Source of the DNA: Xaviernesmea oryzae
GTDB taxonomy: Bacteria; Pseudomonadota; Alphaproteobacteria; Rhizobiales; Rhizobiaceae
Assembly: GCF_900177415.1 (NCBI RefSeq)
Contig: NZ_FXAF01000011.1
Location: 124,001 to 188,000, forward strand
Direction of reading: 5' to 3'
Length of the DNA stretch: 64,000 nucleotides
Position 1 is the first letter of the stretch. Each line of letters opens with the position of its first letter. Shown here in pieces: positions 52,798 through 63,622 of the stretch. Made by a program: the position numbers and the translations under genes. The notes beneath the pieces are model-generated. The model was not told the origin of the DNA, did no database searches, and saw only the letters and a list, made by a program, of their open reading frames with translations.

Positions 52798-53646
52798 ATG
52801 GAAGTGTCCGCCAATCCGCGTGTTTCCGTCGGCGAAGGGGAGGGCAGGGTGCTGTTCGCGCAGGATGCGCGCCTGTCGCTGATCGCCGGTCCCTGCCAGA
52901 TGGAAAGCCGCGACCATGCCTTCATGATGGCGGGCGCGCTGAAGGAGCTCTGCGGCAGGCTCGGCATCGGGCTCGTCTACAAATCGTCCTTCGACAAGGC
53001 GAACCGCACCTCGATTTCCGGCAAGCGCGGCATCGGGCTCGAAAGCGCCATGGAGATTTTCGCCGATCTGAAGAAGGAGTTCGGCTTTCCGGTGCTGACC
53101 GACATCCATACGGAAGAGCAGTGCGCGATCGTCGCGAAGACGGTCGATATCCTGCAGATTCCGGCCTTCCTCTCCCGCCAGACGGACCTGCTGGTCGCCG
53201 CCGCCAGGACCGGCCGCGTCATCAACGTCAAGAAGGGCCAGTTCCTGGCGCCGTGGGACATGAAGAATGTGCTCGCCAAGTTCACCCAGAGCGGCAATCC
53301 GAACGTGCTGCTGTGCGAGCGCGGCGCTTCCTTCGGCTACAATACGCTGGTCTCCGACATGCGCTCGCTGCCGATCATGGCGGCGCTGGGCGCGCCGGTC
53401 ATCTTCGATGCCACCCATTCCGTGCAGCAGCCGGGCGGCCAGGGCGCTTCGTCCGGCGGGCAGCGGGAATTCGTCGAGACCCTGGCACGGGCAGCCGTCG
53501 CCGTCGGCGTCGCGGGCGTCTTCATCGAGACGCATGAGGACCCGGACAACGCGCCGTCCGACGGTCCGAACATGGTGCATCTGAAGGACATGCCGCGGCT
53601 GCTCGAAAAGCTGCTCGCGCTGGATGCTGTCGCCAAGGCGCCCTGA
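52798..53646 (+). CDS. kdsA: 2-dehydro-3-deoxyphosphooctonate aldolase (Kdo-8-P synthase)
   Basis: Condenses PEP and arabinose-5-phosphate into Kdo-8-phosphate for the LPS inner core. The 282 residues contain LIAGPCQMESRDHA, YKSSFDKANRTS, DIHTEEQC and FDATHSVQQPGG. The catalytic Cys/His/Glu/Asp metal-site pattern (GPCQME plus TDIHTEEQC) indicates the metal-dependent class, but I cannot prove metal use. It is co-transcribed with the VOC gene. Confidence 0.96.
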   Translation: MEVSANPRVSVGEGEGRVLFAQDARLSLIAGPCQMESRDHAFMMAGALKELCGRLGIGLVYKSSFDKANRTSISGKRGIGLESAMEIFADLKKEFGFPVLTDIHTEEQCAIVAKTVDILQIPAFLSRQTDLLVAAARTGRVINVKKGQFLAPWDMKNVLAKFTQSGNPNVLLCERGASFGYNTLVSDMRSLPIMAALGAPVIFDATHSVQQPGGQGASSGGQREFVETLARAAVAVGVAGVFIETHEDPDNAPSDGPNMVHLKDMPRLLEKLLALDAVAKAP

Positions 53647-53764
53647 CACGCCGCCTGAAAAAGCGCGAAAAGCGGCCGCATTGTAATTTTCGTGTCATTG
53701 ACTATGAGACATTTTCAGTGACCCCGAACCACATAGACCCGACGTTCAAGCCAGGGAGAGTCTT

Positions 53765-55039
53765 TTGACCGCCATCACCGATATCATCGCCCGCGAAATC
53801 CTCGACAGCCGCGGTAACCCCACCGTCGAAGTGGATGTCTACCTCGAAGACGGTTCCATGGGCCGCGCGGCCGTTCCGTCGGGCGCGTCGACCGGCGCGC
53901 ATGAGGCGGTCGAATTGCGCGACGGCGGCAAGCGCTATCTCGGCAAGGGCGTCGAAAAGGCCGTCGAGGCCGTCAACACGGAAATCTTCGATGCGATCGG
54001 CGGCTTCGATGCCGAAAGCCAGATCCATGTCGACCGGACGATGATCGCGCTCGACGGCACGCCGAACAAGTCGCGCCTCGGCGCCAACGCCATCCTCGGC
54101 GTCTCGCTCGCCGTCGCCAAGGCTGCCGCCGAATCCGCCGGCCTGCCGCTTTACCGTTATGTCGGCGGCGCGGGCGCTCATCTCCTGCCGGTCCCGATGA
54201 TGAACATCATCAACGGCGGCGCCCATGCCGACAACCCGATCGACTTCCAGGAATTCATGATCATGCCGGTCGGCGCCGAGACGCTGCGCGATGCGGTGCG
54301 CATGGGTTCGGAAATCTTCCACACGCTGAAGAAGGAGCTGCATGCCGGCGGCCACAACACCAATGTCGGCGACGAAGGCGGTTTCGCACCCAACCTGAAG
54401 AGCGCGCCCGAAGCGCTCGATTTCATCATGAAGTCCATCGAGAAGGCCGGTTACCGTCCGGGCGAGGACATCTATCTCGGCCTCGATTGCGCCTCCACCG
54501 AGTTCTTCAAGAACGGCAAGTACGAGATGGAAGGCGAAGGCCGCACGCTGGAATCGGGCGCCATGGCCGAATACCTGGCCGAGCTCGTCGCCAAATATCC
54601 GATCATCTCGATCGAAGACGGCATGGCGGAAGACGACTGGGATGGCTGGAAGCTCCTGACCGACAAGATCGGCTCCAAGGTTCAGCTCGTCGGCGACGAT
54701 CTCTTCGTCACCAATTCGGCCCGCCTGCGCGACGGCATCAGAATGGGCGTCGCCAACTCCATCCTGGTGAAGGTCAACCAGATCGGCTCGCTGACCGAAA
54801 CGCTCGACGCCGTCGAGACCGCCCACAAGGCGGCCTACACGGCCGTCATGTCGCACCGCTCGGGCGAAACGGAGGATTCGACGATCGCCGACCTCGCGGT
54901 CGCCACCAATTGCGGTCAGATCAAGACCGGCTCGCTGTCGCGCTCCGACCGTACGGCCAAGTACAACCAGCTCATCCGCATCGAGGAAATGCTGGGCCCG
55001 CAGGCAGCCTATGCCGGCCGCTCGATCCTGAAGGCTTGA
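53765..55039 (+). CDS. eno: Enolase
   Basis: Converts 2-phosphoglycerate to phosphoenolpyruvate. The 424 residues start at a TTG (53765) giving MTAITDIIAREILDSRGNPTVEVD, the standard N-terminus. Conserved blocks are SGASTGAHEA, GGAHADNPIDFQEFM, the metal Asp/Glu set in LGLDCAST, ISIEDGMAEDDWDGW and GDDLFVTN, and SHRSGETED. GGGAGA precedes the start. It is followed by a REP-like element and the FtsB/DivIC gene. Confidence 0.97.
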   Translation: MTAITDIIAREILDSRGNPTVEVDVYLEDGSMGRAAVPSGASTGAHEAVELRDGGKRYLGKGVEKAVEAVNTEIFDAIGGFDAESQIHVDRTMIALDGTPNKSRLGANAILGVSLAVAKAAAESAGLPLYRYVGGAGAHLLPVPMMNIINGGAHADNPIDFQEFMIMPVGAETLRDAVRMGSEIFHTLKKELHAGGHNTNVGDEGGFAPNLKSAPEALDFIMKSIEKAGYRPGEDIYLGLDCASTEFFKNGKYEMEGEGRTLESGAMAEYLAELVAKYPIISIEDGMAEDDWDGWKLLTDKIGSKVQLVGDDLFVTNSARLRDGIRMGVANSILVKVNQIGSLTETLDAVETAHKAAYTAVMSHRSGETEDSTIADLAVATNCGQIKTGSLSRSDRTAKYNQLIRIEEMLGPQAAYAGRSILKA

Positions 55040-55049
55040 GTTTTACATC

Positions 55050-55220
55050 AGGAGCCGGGAGCAGGCTGCTTGCTCCCACCTTCTCCCCGACGGGGAGAAG
55101 GTGGTCCGAAGGACCGGATGAGGGGGGCGAAGCCAAACCGGTGGCGAAGAGTTTGCCGTATGCGCACCCCCTCATCGCCTCGCTTTGCTCGGCACTTCTC
55201 CCTGCTGGGGAGAAGAGGAG
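55050..55220. repeat. REP-like palindromic element in the eno-ftsB/divIC gap
   Basis: This element holds a 14-base stem CCACCTTCTCCCCG/CGGGGAGAAGGTGG with a one-base loop (55076-55104), the tail CCGGATGAGGGG, and a second hairpin CTTCTCC/GGAGAAG at 55195-55215. The same stem and tail recur at 62024-62071. It occupies most of the 345-base gap 55040-55384; I see no gene there. Confidence 0.75.
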
Positions 55221-55384
55221 GCGTGCTCCGCAATTGGCGCTTTGTCCATGAAGCCACCGCGCCATGAGGTCGGCATGGACTCGATTCTAGTTAGCGATTG
55301 CTTAATCAAGTTCTGCGAACTTGAAATTCTTCCGGATCGATTTGTGCGATCTCCGTAAAAAGCGTGGCTAGGCGTAGATTTGGC

Positions 55385-55702
55385 ATGTGGACCAAGCATC
55401 ACAAGAAAAGAAAATTCGGCCGTTTCGTCCTTCCTGCCATCACCGTCGCCTTTCTTTCATACTTTGGCTATCATTCCGTGCATGGTGATCTTGGCCTGAT
55501 CGCCACGGAGGAATTCGAACGCCAGCGGCAGGCGCGGGCGGAGGATCTCGCCCGGTTGACCGCCAGGCGGGAGGCCCTGGAGCGGCAGGTGCAGCTGATG
55601 AGCGACGGTTCGCTGGAAAGGGACATGCTCGACGAGATCGCCCGTTACCAGCTCAACGTGTCGCGCCCCGACGAAATCGTCATCTTCAATAACTATTTCT
55701 GA
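55385..55702 (+). CDS. FtsB/DivIC family septum formation initiator
   Basis: The 105-residue bitopic protein has a short basic cytoplasmic start (MWTKHHKKRKFGRFV), one membrane span (LPAITVAFLSYFGYHSV) and a periplasmic coiled coil (RQRQARAEDLARLTARREALERQVQLM) ending in DEIARYQLNVSRPDEIVIF. It matches the FtsB/DivIC family, part of the FtsQBL divisome core. The ATG at 55385 is chosen over the GTG at 55364. The gene between eno and pdhA occupies the same position in Sinorhizobium. Confidence 0.9.
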   Translation: MWTKHHKKRKFGRFVLPAITVAFLSYFGYHSVHGDLGLIATEEFERQRQARAEDLARLTARREALERQVQLMSDGSLERDMLDEIARYQLNVSRPDEIVIFNNYF

Positions 55703-55703
55703 A

Positions 55704-55722
55704 TTAACCGAAATCCGGTTAA
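55704..55722 (+). terminator. Hairpin after the FtsB/DivIC gene
   Basis: TTAACCG/CGGTTAA with a five-base loop, two bases after the stop codon, without a T-run. Confidence 0.4.
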
Positions 55723-55783
55723 CTTCACATTTCGCATGTATTTTCAGTGTGTTGTGCGGAATGTGAGCCATGCATTTATGGCA

Positions 55784-55811
55784 TTGCTGGGGCATGGTTT
55801 CTTCCCTATGG
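55784..55811 (+). promoter_or_regulatory. Putative pdh operon promoter
   Basis: TTGCTG (55784-55789) and CTATGG (55806-55811), 16 bases apart, about 85 bases before pdhA. Confidence 0.3.
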
Positions 55812-55896
55812 TACGCCCCGAACCAGAGCGGGTTTCCGGCAGGATGATGCGCCGGGACATCCGACCGCTTTCAACGCAGCATACAGGGAGGGATGA

Positions 55897-56967
55897 ATGG
55901 CGCCGACCAAGACCGCGTCTGTATCCGGCCGCAAATCCGCGGCAAAGTCTGCTACCCGGACGGCATCCAAGCCGGCCAAGAAGGATTTCAACGGCGGCAC
56001 CTTCGCCGAGTTCAGCAAGGAAGAGGAACTCAAGGCCTTCCGCGACATGCTGCTGATCCGCCGCTTCGAGGAAAAGGCAGGCCAGCTTTACGGCATGGGC
56101 TTCATCGGCGGCTTCTGTCACCTCTATATCGGCCAGGAAGCTGTCGTTATCGGCATGCAGATGGCGCTGAAGGAAGGCGACCAGGTCATCACCGGCTATC
56201 GCGACCACGGCCACATGCTGGCGACCGGCATGAGCGCGCGCGGCGTCATGGCCGAGCTCACGGGGCGCCGGGGCGGCTATTCCAAGGGGAAGGGCGGCTC
56301 CATGCACATGTTCTCCAAGGAAAAGAATTTCTACGGCGGCCACGGCATCGTCGGCGCGCAGGTGTCGCTCGGCACCGGTCTGGCCTTCGCCAACAGGTAT
56401 CGCGGCAACAATGCCGTCAGCACCGCCTATTTCGGTGACGGCGCCGCCAACCAGGGCCAGGTCTACGAAAGCTTCAACATGGCCAACCTGTGGAAGCTGC
56501 CGGTCGTCTACGTGATTGAGAACAACCGCTACGCCATGGGCACTTCCACCGCCCGCGCCACCGCACAGGCCGATTTCTCGCAGCGCGGCGCCTCTTTCGG
56601 CATCCCGGGCTACCAGGTCGACGGCATGGACGTGCGCGCCGTGAAGGCGGCCGCCGACGAGGCGATCGAATGGTGCCGCTCCGGCAAGGGGCCGATCATC
56701 CTCGAAATGCTGACCTACCGCTATCGCGGCCACTCCATGTCCGACCCGGCGAAGTATCGCTCCAAGGACGAAGTGCAGAAGATGCGCTCCGAGCACGATC
56801 CGATCGAGCAGGTACGCGCCCGTCTTCTCGAAAAGGGCTGGGCGAGCGAGGACGAGCTGAAGGCGATCGACAAGGACGTCCGCGACATCGTCGCCGACTC
56901 GGCCGATTTCGCCCAGGCCGATCCGGAGCCGGATGCGTCCGAGCTCTACACCGATATCCTGCTTTGA
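55897..56967 (+). CDS. pdhA: Pyruvate dehydrogenase E1 component, alpha subunit
   Basis: Thiamine-diphosphate-dependent decarboxylation of pyruvate, in an alpha2beta2 E1 with PdhB. The 356 residues carry an Ala/Lys-rich N-terminal extension (about 30 residues), YRDHGHMLATG, the phosphorylation-loop-like YRYRGHSMSDPAKYRSKDE and the ThDP motif GDGAANQGQVYESFNMANLWKLPVVYVIENN. A GGGAGGGATGA site precedes the ATG. It is the first gene of pdhABC-SGNH-lpd. Confidence 0.97.
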   Translation: MAPTKTASVSGRKSAAKSATRTASKPAKKDFNGGTFAEFSKEEELKAFRDMLLIRRFEEKAGQLYGMGFIGGFCHLYIGQEAVVIGMQMALKEGDQVITGYRDHGHMLATGMSARGVMAELTGRRGGYSKGKGGSMHMFSKEKNFYGGHGIVGAQVSLGTGLAFANRYRGNNAVSTAYFGDGAANQGQVYESFNMANLWKLPVVYVIENNRYAMGTSTARATAQADFSQRGASFGIPGYQVDGMDVRAVKAAADEAIEWCRSGKGPIILEMLTYRYRGHSMSDPAKYRSKDEVQKMRSEHDPIEQVRARLLEKGWASEDELKAIDKDVRDIVADSADFAQADPEPDASELYTDILL

Positions 56968-56984
56968 TCGAGGGGAGGGAACTC

Positions 56985-58406
<1,422 letters not shown>

Positions 58407-58421
58407 GGGGAGGTTGTTTCG

Positions 58422-59789
58422 ATGCCGATCAACATCACCATGCCTGCCCTTTCGCCGACCATGGAAGAGGGCAACCTTTCGAAGTGGCTCGTCAAGGAAG
58501 GCGACCAGGTCAAGTCCGGCGATGTGATCGCCGAGATCGAAACCGACAAGGCGACCATGGAAGTGGAAGCCGTCGATGAAGGCACGGTCGCGAAGATCGT
58601 CGTGCCGGCCGGCACCGAAGCGGTCAAGGTCAATGCCCTGATCGCGATCCTCGCCGCCGATGGCGAGGATGTTTCTGCCGCTGCCTCCGGCGGTGGCGCT
58701 CCGGCTCCCAAGGCCGAGGCGGCCCCTGCGCCGAAGGCGGAAGCCGCGCCGGCTCCGAAGGCTTCCGAGCCCGCACCCGCACCGGCACAGGCACCCGTTG
58801 CCGCCCCAGCCTCGGCTCAAAGCGGCACTGGCGTTGGAAACGGTCTCTTCTCGTCACCGCTCGCCCGCCGCCTCGCGAAGGAAGCCGGTATCGATATCTC
58901 CGCCGTCACCGGTTCCGGTCCGCACGGCCGCGTCGTGAAGGCCGACATCGAGAAGGCCGTCGCCTCCGGCACCGGCAAGGCTGCTCCGGCGGCAGCCCCG
59001 CAGCCTGCCGGCGCTCCGGCTCCGGCGCTCGCCAAGGGCCCGTCGGACGATGCCGTCCTGAAACTCTTCGAGGAAGGCTCCTACGAGCTTCTGCCGCATG
59101 ACGGCATGCGCCGCACGATTGCCGCGCGTCTCACCGAGTCGCACCAGACGGTGCCCGCCTATTTCGTCTCGATGGATTGCGAGATCGACGCGCTCCTGAA
59201 GCTGCGCGCCGAGATCAACAAGTCCGCGCCGGTGACGAAGACGGAAAAGGGCGAGGTTCCGGCCTTCAAGCTGTCGGTCAACGACTTCGTCATCAAGGCG
59301 ATGGCTTTGGCCCTGCGCGACGTGCCGATGGCGAACGCCTCCTGGACCTCGACCGCCCGCGTCAAGCACAAGCATTCGGATGTCGGCGTCGCGGTGGCGA
59401 TCCCCGACGGCCTGATCACGCCGATCATCCGCAAGGCCGAGGAAAAGACGCTGTCCGTCATTTCCAACGAGATGAAGGACCTGGCCAGGCGTGCCCGTGA
59501 CAAGAAGCTGAAGCCGGACGAGTACCAGGGCGGCACGACGGCCGTTTCGAACCTCGGCATGTTCGGCGTCTCCAGCTTCACCTCGATCATCAACCCGCCG
59601 CACGCCTCGATCGTCTCGATCGGCGCAGGCATCGAGAAGCCGGTCGTCAAGAACGGCGAGATCAAGGTGGGCACGGTGATGACGGCGACGTTCGCCTTCG
59701 ACCACCGCGTCATCGACGGCGCGCTCGGTGCCGAGCTTGCTTCGGCCTTCAAGCGCTACATCGAAAACCCCATGGCGATGCTCGTCTGA
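58422..59789 (+). CDS. pdhC: Dihydrolipoamide acetyltransferase (E2)
   Basis: Core acetyltransferase of the complex. The 455 residues have one lipoyl domain (1-80, lipoyl Lys in ETDKATMEVEAVDEG), a repetitive Ala-Pro-Lys-Glu linker (about 85-130), a peripheral subunit-binding domain (SSPLARRLAKEAGIDISAV), a second Ala/Pro linker and the catalytic domain with DHRVIDGA near the end (active-site His and Asp). It follows pdhB by 15 bases. Confidence 0.97.
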   Translation: MPINITMPALSPTMEEGNLSKWLVKEGDQVKSGDVIAEIETDKATMEVEAVDEGTVAKIVVPAGTEAVKVNALIAILAADGEDVSAAASGGGAPAPKAEAAPAPKAEAAPAPKASEPAPAPAQAPVAAPASAQSGTGVGNGLFSSPLARRLAKEAGIDISAVTGSGPHGRVVKADIEKAVASGTGKAAPAAAPQPAGAPAPALAKGPSDDAVLKLFEEGSYELLPHDGMRRTIAARLTESHQTVPAYFVSMDCEIDALLKLRAEINKSAPVTKTEKGEVPAFKLSVNDFVIKAMALALRDVPMANASWTSTARVKHKHSDVGVAVAIPDGLITPIIRKAEEKTLSVISNEMKDLARRARDKKLKPDEYQGGTTAVSNLGMFGVSSFTSIINPPHASIVSIGAGIEKPVVKNGEIKVGTVMTATFAFDHRVIDGALGAELASAFKRYIENPMAMLV

Positions 59790-59805
59790 GCTGGAGGGCG
59801 GCCGC

Positions 59806-60444
59806 ATGAAGACCGTTCTCTGCTATGGCGATTCTCTGACCTGGGGCACGGATGCCGCGACCGGCGGCCGCCATGCTTTCGAGGATCGCTGGCCGAGCGT
59901 GCTGCAGGCCGCTCTTGGCCCTTCTGTCAATGTCGTGGCCGAGGGGCTCGGTGGCCGCACCACCGCCTATGACGACGTGCTCGGGGATTGCGACCGCAAC
60001 GGCGCGCGGTTGCTGCCGACGATCCTGCATACCCACGGACCGCTGGAACTTGTGATCATCATGCTCGGCACCAACGACATGAAGCCGATCATCCACGGCA
60101 CGGCGATCGGTGCGCGGCAGGGGATCAAGAAACTCGTCAGCCTTGTCCGCTTCCATGATTGGGCACAGGAATGCGAGCCGCCGGAAATCCTCGTCGTGTC
60201 GCCGCCGAGACTCTGCGAAACGGCCAATCCGCTGACCGGCGCCTTATACAGGGGAAGCATGGAGGAGTCGGCTATGCTTGCCTCGCTCTACCGTGATCTC
60301 GCCGATGAAATGGGCTGCGGCTTCTTCGATGCGGGTTCTGTTGCCAAAACGACGCCGATCGACGGCATCCATCTCGATGCGGAAAATACCCGCGCCATCG
60401 GCCGGGGCGTCGAGCCCATCGTCCGCATGATGCTCGGACTCTAG
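59806..60444 (+). CDS. SGNH/GDSL hydrolase
   Basis: The 212-residue esterase-type protein has the nucleophile block CYGDSLTWG (Ser10), the GTND block (IIMLGTNDMKP), and the catalytic Asp/His pair in DGIHLDAEN. It lacks a signal peptide. The substrate is unknown. It sits inside the pdh operon between pdhC and lpd, the same place as in Sinorhizobium, so its role may relate to acyl groups of that complex, though this is only a guess from position. Confidence 0.9.
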   Translation: MKTVLCYGDSLTWGTDAATGGRHAFEDRWPSVLQAALGPSVNVVAEGLGGRTTAYDDVLGDCDRNGARLLPTILHTHGPLELVIIMLGTNDMKPIIHGTAIGARQGIKKLVSLVRFHDWAQECEPPEILVVSPPRLCETANPLTGALYRGSMEESAMLASLYRDLADEMGCGFFDAGSVAKTTPIDGIHLDAENTRAIGRGVEPIVRMMLGL

Positions 60445-60504
60445 TTCAGGAATTCCCGAGGCAGCCGCCTGATGCCGGTTGCCCGTTGAAAAGGCAGGAA
60501 AGCA

Positions 60505-61950
60505 ATGGCTCAATCCTACGACGTCATCGTTATCGGTTCCGGTCCGGGCGGTTATATCGCCGCCATCCGCGCCGCCCAGCTTGGAATGAAGGTCGCGGTC
60601 GTCGAACGCGAGCATCTTGCCGGCATCTGCTCCAACTGGGGCTGCATTCCGACCAAGGCGCTGCTGCGTTCCGCCGACGTGCTGCACACTGCCCAGCACG
60701 GCAAGGATTACGGCCTGACGCTGGAAGGCTCGATCAAGCCGGACATCAAGGCGATCGTCGCCCGCTCGCGCGGCATCGCGCACCGCATGAACAACGGCGT
60801 CGGCTTCCTGTTCAAGAAGAACAAGGTCGACATCATCTGGGGCGAGGCGAAGATCACCAAGCCTGGCGAGATCGTCGTCGTCAAGACGGCGAAGAAGCCG
60901 GTCGAGCCGGTCGGTCCGGTCCCGAAGAACACGCTGGGCGAGGGCACCTATACCGCCAAGCACATCATCGTCGCGACCGGCGCCCGTCCCCGCGCCCTGC
61001 CGGGCATCGAGCCGGACGGCAAGCTGATCTGGACCTATTTCGAGGCGATGAAGCCGGAGGAAATGCCCAAATCGCTGCTCGTCATGGGGTCGGGCGCGAT
61101 CGGCATCGAATTCGCGAGCTTCTATCGCACCATGGGCGTCGACGTGACGGTCGTGGAGATCATGAGCCAGGTCATGCCGGTCGAGGATGCGGAAATCTCC
61201 GCGCTCGCCAAAAAGCAGTTCGAGCGCCAGGGGATGAAGATCCATCTGGAGGCGAAGGTCGCCAGGGTGGAGAAGGGCGCCAATTCGATCACCGCCACGA
61301 TCGAGAAGAAGGACGGTTCGACCGAGAAGATCACCGCCGACCGGATGATCTCCGCCGTCGGCGTGCAGGCCAATATCGAAGGCATCGGCCTTGAGGCCGC
61401 CGGCGTGAAGACCGACCGCGGCTTCATCGTCATCGACGGTTACGGCAAGACCAACGTGCCGGGCATCTATGCGATCGGCGATGTCGCCGGCCCGCCGCTG
61501 CTCGCCCACAAGGCCGAACACGAGGCGGTCATTTGCGTCGAGAAGATCGCCGGCCTGCCGAACGTCCATCCGATGGACAAGCTGAAGATCCCGGGCTGCA
61601 CCTACTGCAACCCGCAGGTGGCTTCGGTCGGCCTCACGGAAGCCAAGGCGAAAGAGCAGGGCCGCGACATCCGCGTCGGCCGCTTCCCCTTCGTCGCCAA
61701 CGGCAAGGCGATCGCGCTCGGCGAGGACCAGGGCCTCGTCAAGACGGTCTTCGACAGGAAGACCGGCGAGCTCCTGGGCGCCCATATGGTCGGCGCCGAG
61801 GTCACCGAACTCATCCAGGGCTTCGTCGTCGCCATGAACCTGGAGACGACGGAAGAGGAGCTGATGCACACGATCTTCCCGCATCCGACCATTTCGGAAA
61901 CGATGAAGGAAAGCGTGCTCGACGCTTACGGCCGGGCACTGAACGCTTGA
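60505..61950 (+). CDS. lpd: Dihydrolipoyl dehydrogenase (E3)
   Basis: Reoxidises dihydrolipoamide with NAD+. The 481-residue class I disulfide oxidoreductase has the FAD motif GSGPGG (11-16), the redox pair Cys42/Cys47 (GICSNWGCIP), the NAD motif GSGAIGIEFASFYRTMGVDVTVVE and the C-terminal His-Glu (IFPHPTISETMKE). It is the pdh-specific E3 by position; a second copy may serve other complexes elsewhere. An insertion near residue 130 (KKPVEPVGPVPKNTLGEG) lengthens it. Confidence 0.96.
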   Translation: MAQSYDVIVIGSGPGGYIAAIRAAQLGMKVAVVEREHLAGICSNWGCIPTKALLRSADVLHTAQHGKDYGLTLEGSIKPDIKAIVARSRGIAHRMNNGVGFLFKKNKVDIIWGEAKITKPGEIVVVKTAKKPVEPVGPVPKNTLGEGTYTAKHIIVATGARPRALPGIEPDGKLIWTYFEAMKPEEMPKSLLVMGSGAIGIEFASFYRTMGVDVTVVEIMSQVMPVEDAEISALAKKQFERQGMKIHLEAKVARVEKGANSITATIEKKDGSTEKITADRMISAVGVQANIEGIGLEAAGVKTDRGFIVIDGYGKTNVPGIYAIGDVAGPPLLAHKAEHEAVICVEKIAGLPNVHPMDKLKIPGCTYCNPQVASVGLTEAKAKEQGRDIRVGRFPFVANGKAIALGEDQGLVKTVFDRKTGELLGAHMVGAEVTELIQGFVVAMNLETTEEELMHTIFPHPTISETMKESVLDAYGRALNA

Positions 61951-61973
61951 TTTGGGATTCGCCCCTCACCCTA

Positions 61974-62071
61974 GCCCTCTCCCCGTTCTGACAGGGAGAG
62001 GGGCTGGAGTTCGCAGCTTGCGTCCTTCTCCCCGTCGAAACGGGGAGAAGGTGGCGGCAGCCGGATGAGGG
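61974..62071. repeat. REP-like palindromic element between lpd and the GlsB-type gene
   Basis: It contains GCCCTCTCCCCG/CAGGGAGAGGGGC (61974-62003) and CCTTCTCCCCGT/ACGGGGAGAAGG with a CGAA loop (62024-62051), followed by the tail CCGGATGAGGGG shared with the 55-kb element. Confidence 0.75.
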
Positions 62072-62144
62072 GCATTCTCGATGTATTGCAGACGGGCGGC
62101 CCACCGCCCATATCTTTCAGACTGGTTTTGGACGGGAGCATGAC

Positions 62145-62390
62145 ATGGGTGTGGGTTGGATTGCAGCGATCATCATCGGCGGTCTGGCGGGTTGGCTCGC
62201 CGGCATTCTGATGGGCCTCCGCTTCGGCGTTTTGATGAACATCGTGATCGGCATTGTCGGCGCGGTTCTTGCCAATGCCATCTTCGAAAGTGCCGATATC
62301 CATGTCGCCAGCGGATGGCTGGGTTACCTGGTGCAGGGTTTCGTGGGCTCCTGCATTTTGCTATTCGTTGCCAAACTCGTCAGGAACTGA
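62145..62390 (+). CDS. GlsB/YeaQ/YmgE family membrane protein
   Basis: The 81-residue protein has three hydrophobic segments with the family pattern WIAAIIIGGLAGWLAGILMG, then MNIVIGIVGAVLANAIF, then a C-terminal span. The family is often annotated as a transglycosylase-associated or stress-response membrane protein; its biochemical role is unknown. The ATG at 62145 follows GGGAGCATGAC. It is 50 bases before lipA. Confidence 0.88.
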   Translation: MGVGWIAAIIIGGLAGWLAGILMGLRFGVLMNIVIGIVGAVLANAIFESADIHVASGWLGYLVQGFVGSCILLFVAKLVRN

Positions 62391-62440
62391 CGAAACTCCG
62401 CTGCAGAACTTGAAAAGCAGGCGGTTGAAAGCAGGTTTTT

Positions 62441-63415
62441 ATGGTCACCATTCTCGACAGGACGACGCTCGGCGACGAAAAGCGCGTCCGCCATCCGGAA
62501 AAGGCGCATCGCCCGGATACGGAAGTGCTGCGCAAGCCCGAATGGATCCGCGTGCGCGCGCCGGTCTCCAAGGGCTATATGGAAACCCGCTCGATCGTGA
62601 AGGAAAACAAGCTGGTGACGGTCTGCGAGGAAGCGGGCTGCCCCAACATCGGCGAGTGCTGGGACAAGAAGCACGCCACCTTCATGATCATGGGCGAGAT
62701 CTGCACCCGCGCCTGCGCCTTCTGCAACGTCGCGACCGGTCGGCCGAACGCCCTCGACATGGACGAGCCGGAAAACGTCGCCAAGGCCGTGAAGCAGATG
62801 GGACTTTCCCATGTCGTCATCACCTCCGTCGATCGTGACGATCTGGAGGATGGCGGCGCCGAGCATTTCGAGAAGGTGATCTGGGCGATCCGCGCGGCGT
62901 CTCCGATGACGACGATCGAGATCCTGACGCCCGACTTCCTGAAGAAGCCCGGAGCCTTGGAGCGCGTCGTGGCCGCAAAGCCCGACGTCTTCAACCACAA
63001 CATGGAAACGGTGGCCGGCAATTACCTCACGGTCCGCCCCGGCGCCCGCTATTTCCATTCCATCCGCCTGCTGCAGCGGGTGAAGGAGCTCGATCCGACC
63101 ATGTTCACCAAGTCGGGCATCATGGTTGGGCTCGGCGAGGAGCGCAACGAGGTACTGCAGCTGATGGACGACCTCAGAACCGCCGATGTCGATTTCCTGA
63201 CGATCGGCCAGTATCTCCAGCCGACCCGCAAGCACCACAAGGTCGAGCGCTTCGTCACGCCGGAGGAATTCAAGTCCTACGAGACGGTTGCCTATACCAA
63301 GGGTTTCCTGATGGTGTCGTCGAGCCCGCTGACCCGGTCGTCGCATCATGCCGGCGACGATTTCGCGCGCCTCAAGGCTGCGCGGGAGAAGAAGCTTCTG
63401 GCTGCCGCCGAATAA
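62441..63415 (+). CDS. lipA: Lipoyl synthase
   Basis: Radical-SAM enzyme that inserts two sulfurs into octanoyl groups on the lipoyl domains of PdhB and PdhC. The 324 residues have the auxiliary cluster cysteines Cys62, Cys67 and Cys73 (CEEAGCPNIGEC), the radical-SAM CxxxCxxC at Cys88, Cys92 and Cys95 (ICTRACAFC) and the C-terminal RSSYHA-like RSSHHA motif. Placement after the pdh operon links cofactor and apoenzyme. Confidence 0.97.
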   Translation: MVTILDRTTLGDEKRVRHPEKAHRPDTEVLRKPEWIRVRAPVSKGYMETRSIVKENKLVTVCEEAGCPNIGECWDKKHATFMIMGEICTRACAFCNVATGRPNALDMDEPENVAKAVKQMGLSHVVITSVDRDDLEDGGAEHFEKVIWAIRAASPMTTIEILTPDFLKKPGALERVVAAKPDVFNHNMETVAGNYLTVRPGARYFHSIRLLQRVKELDPTMFTKSGIMVGLGEERNEVLQLMDDLRTADVDFLTIGQYLQPTRKHHKVERFVTPEEFKSYETVAYTKGFLMVSSSPLTRSSHHAGDDFARLKAAREKKLLAAAE

Positions 63416-63436
63416 GGCGGCAGCATTCCCGGCCGC

Positions 63437-63622
63437 TTATTCGGCCGCCTCGACCTTCTCGTTTTTGTTCTGGCCGCGCCGTCTCTCCCGCAGCGTGAAG
63501 CGGTGTCCGCGCGCTTCCCCCTTTGCCATCTCGATGAGATAGGCGAGCATCGGCAGTTGGTTCATGTCGGCGAGCTGCTTTGCGGATTCGAGCAGCTTTA
63601 TCATCTGCGAAAAATCGTCCAT
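63437..63622 (-). CDS. Small hypothetical cytoplasmic protein
   Basis: The 61-residue product has an amphipathic helical first half (DDFSQMIKLLESAKQLADMNQLPMLAYLIEMAKGEARG) and a basic, then acidic tail. The start at 63622 is inferred from position; the frame reaches 63691 without a better start. Unknown family. It converges on lipA with 21 bases between the stops. Confidence 0.6.
   Translation of the reverse strand: MDDFSQMIKLLESAKQLADMNQLPMLAYLIEMAKGEARGHRFTLRERRRGQNKNEKVEAAE

Noticed and set aside
55050..55220. CRISPR-like repeat array
   Set aside because: Only paired hairpins, without regularly spaced repeats or cas genes.
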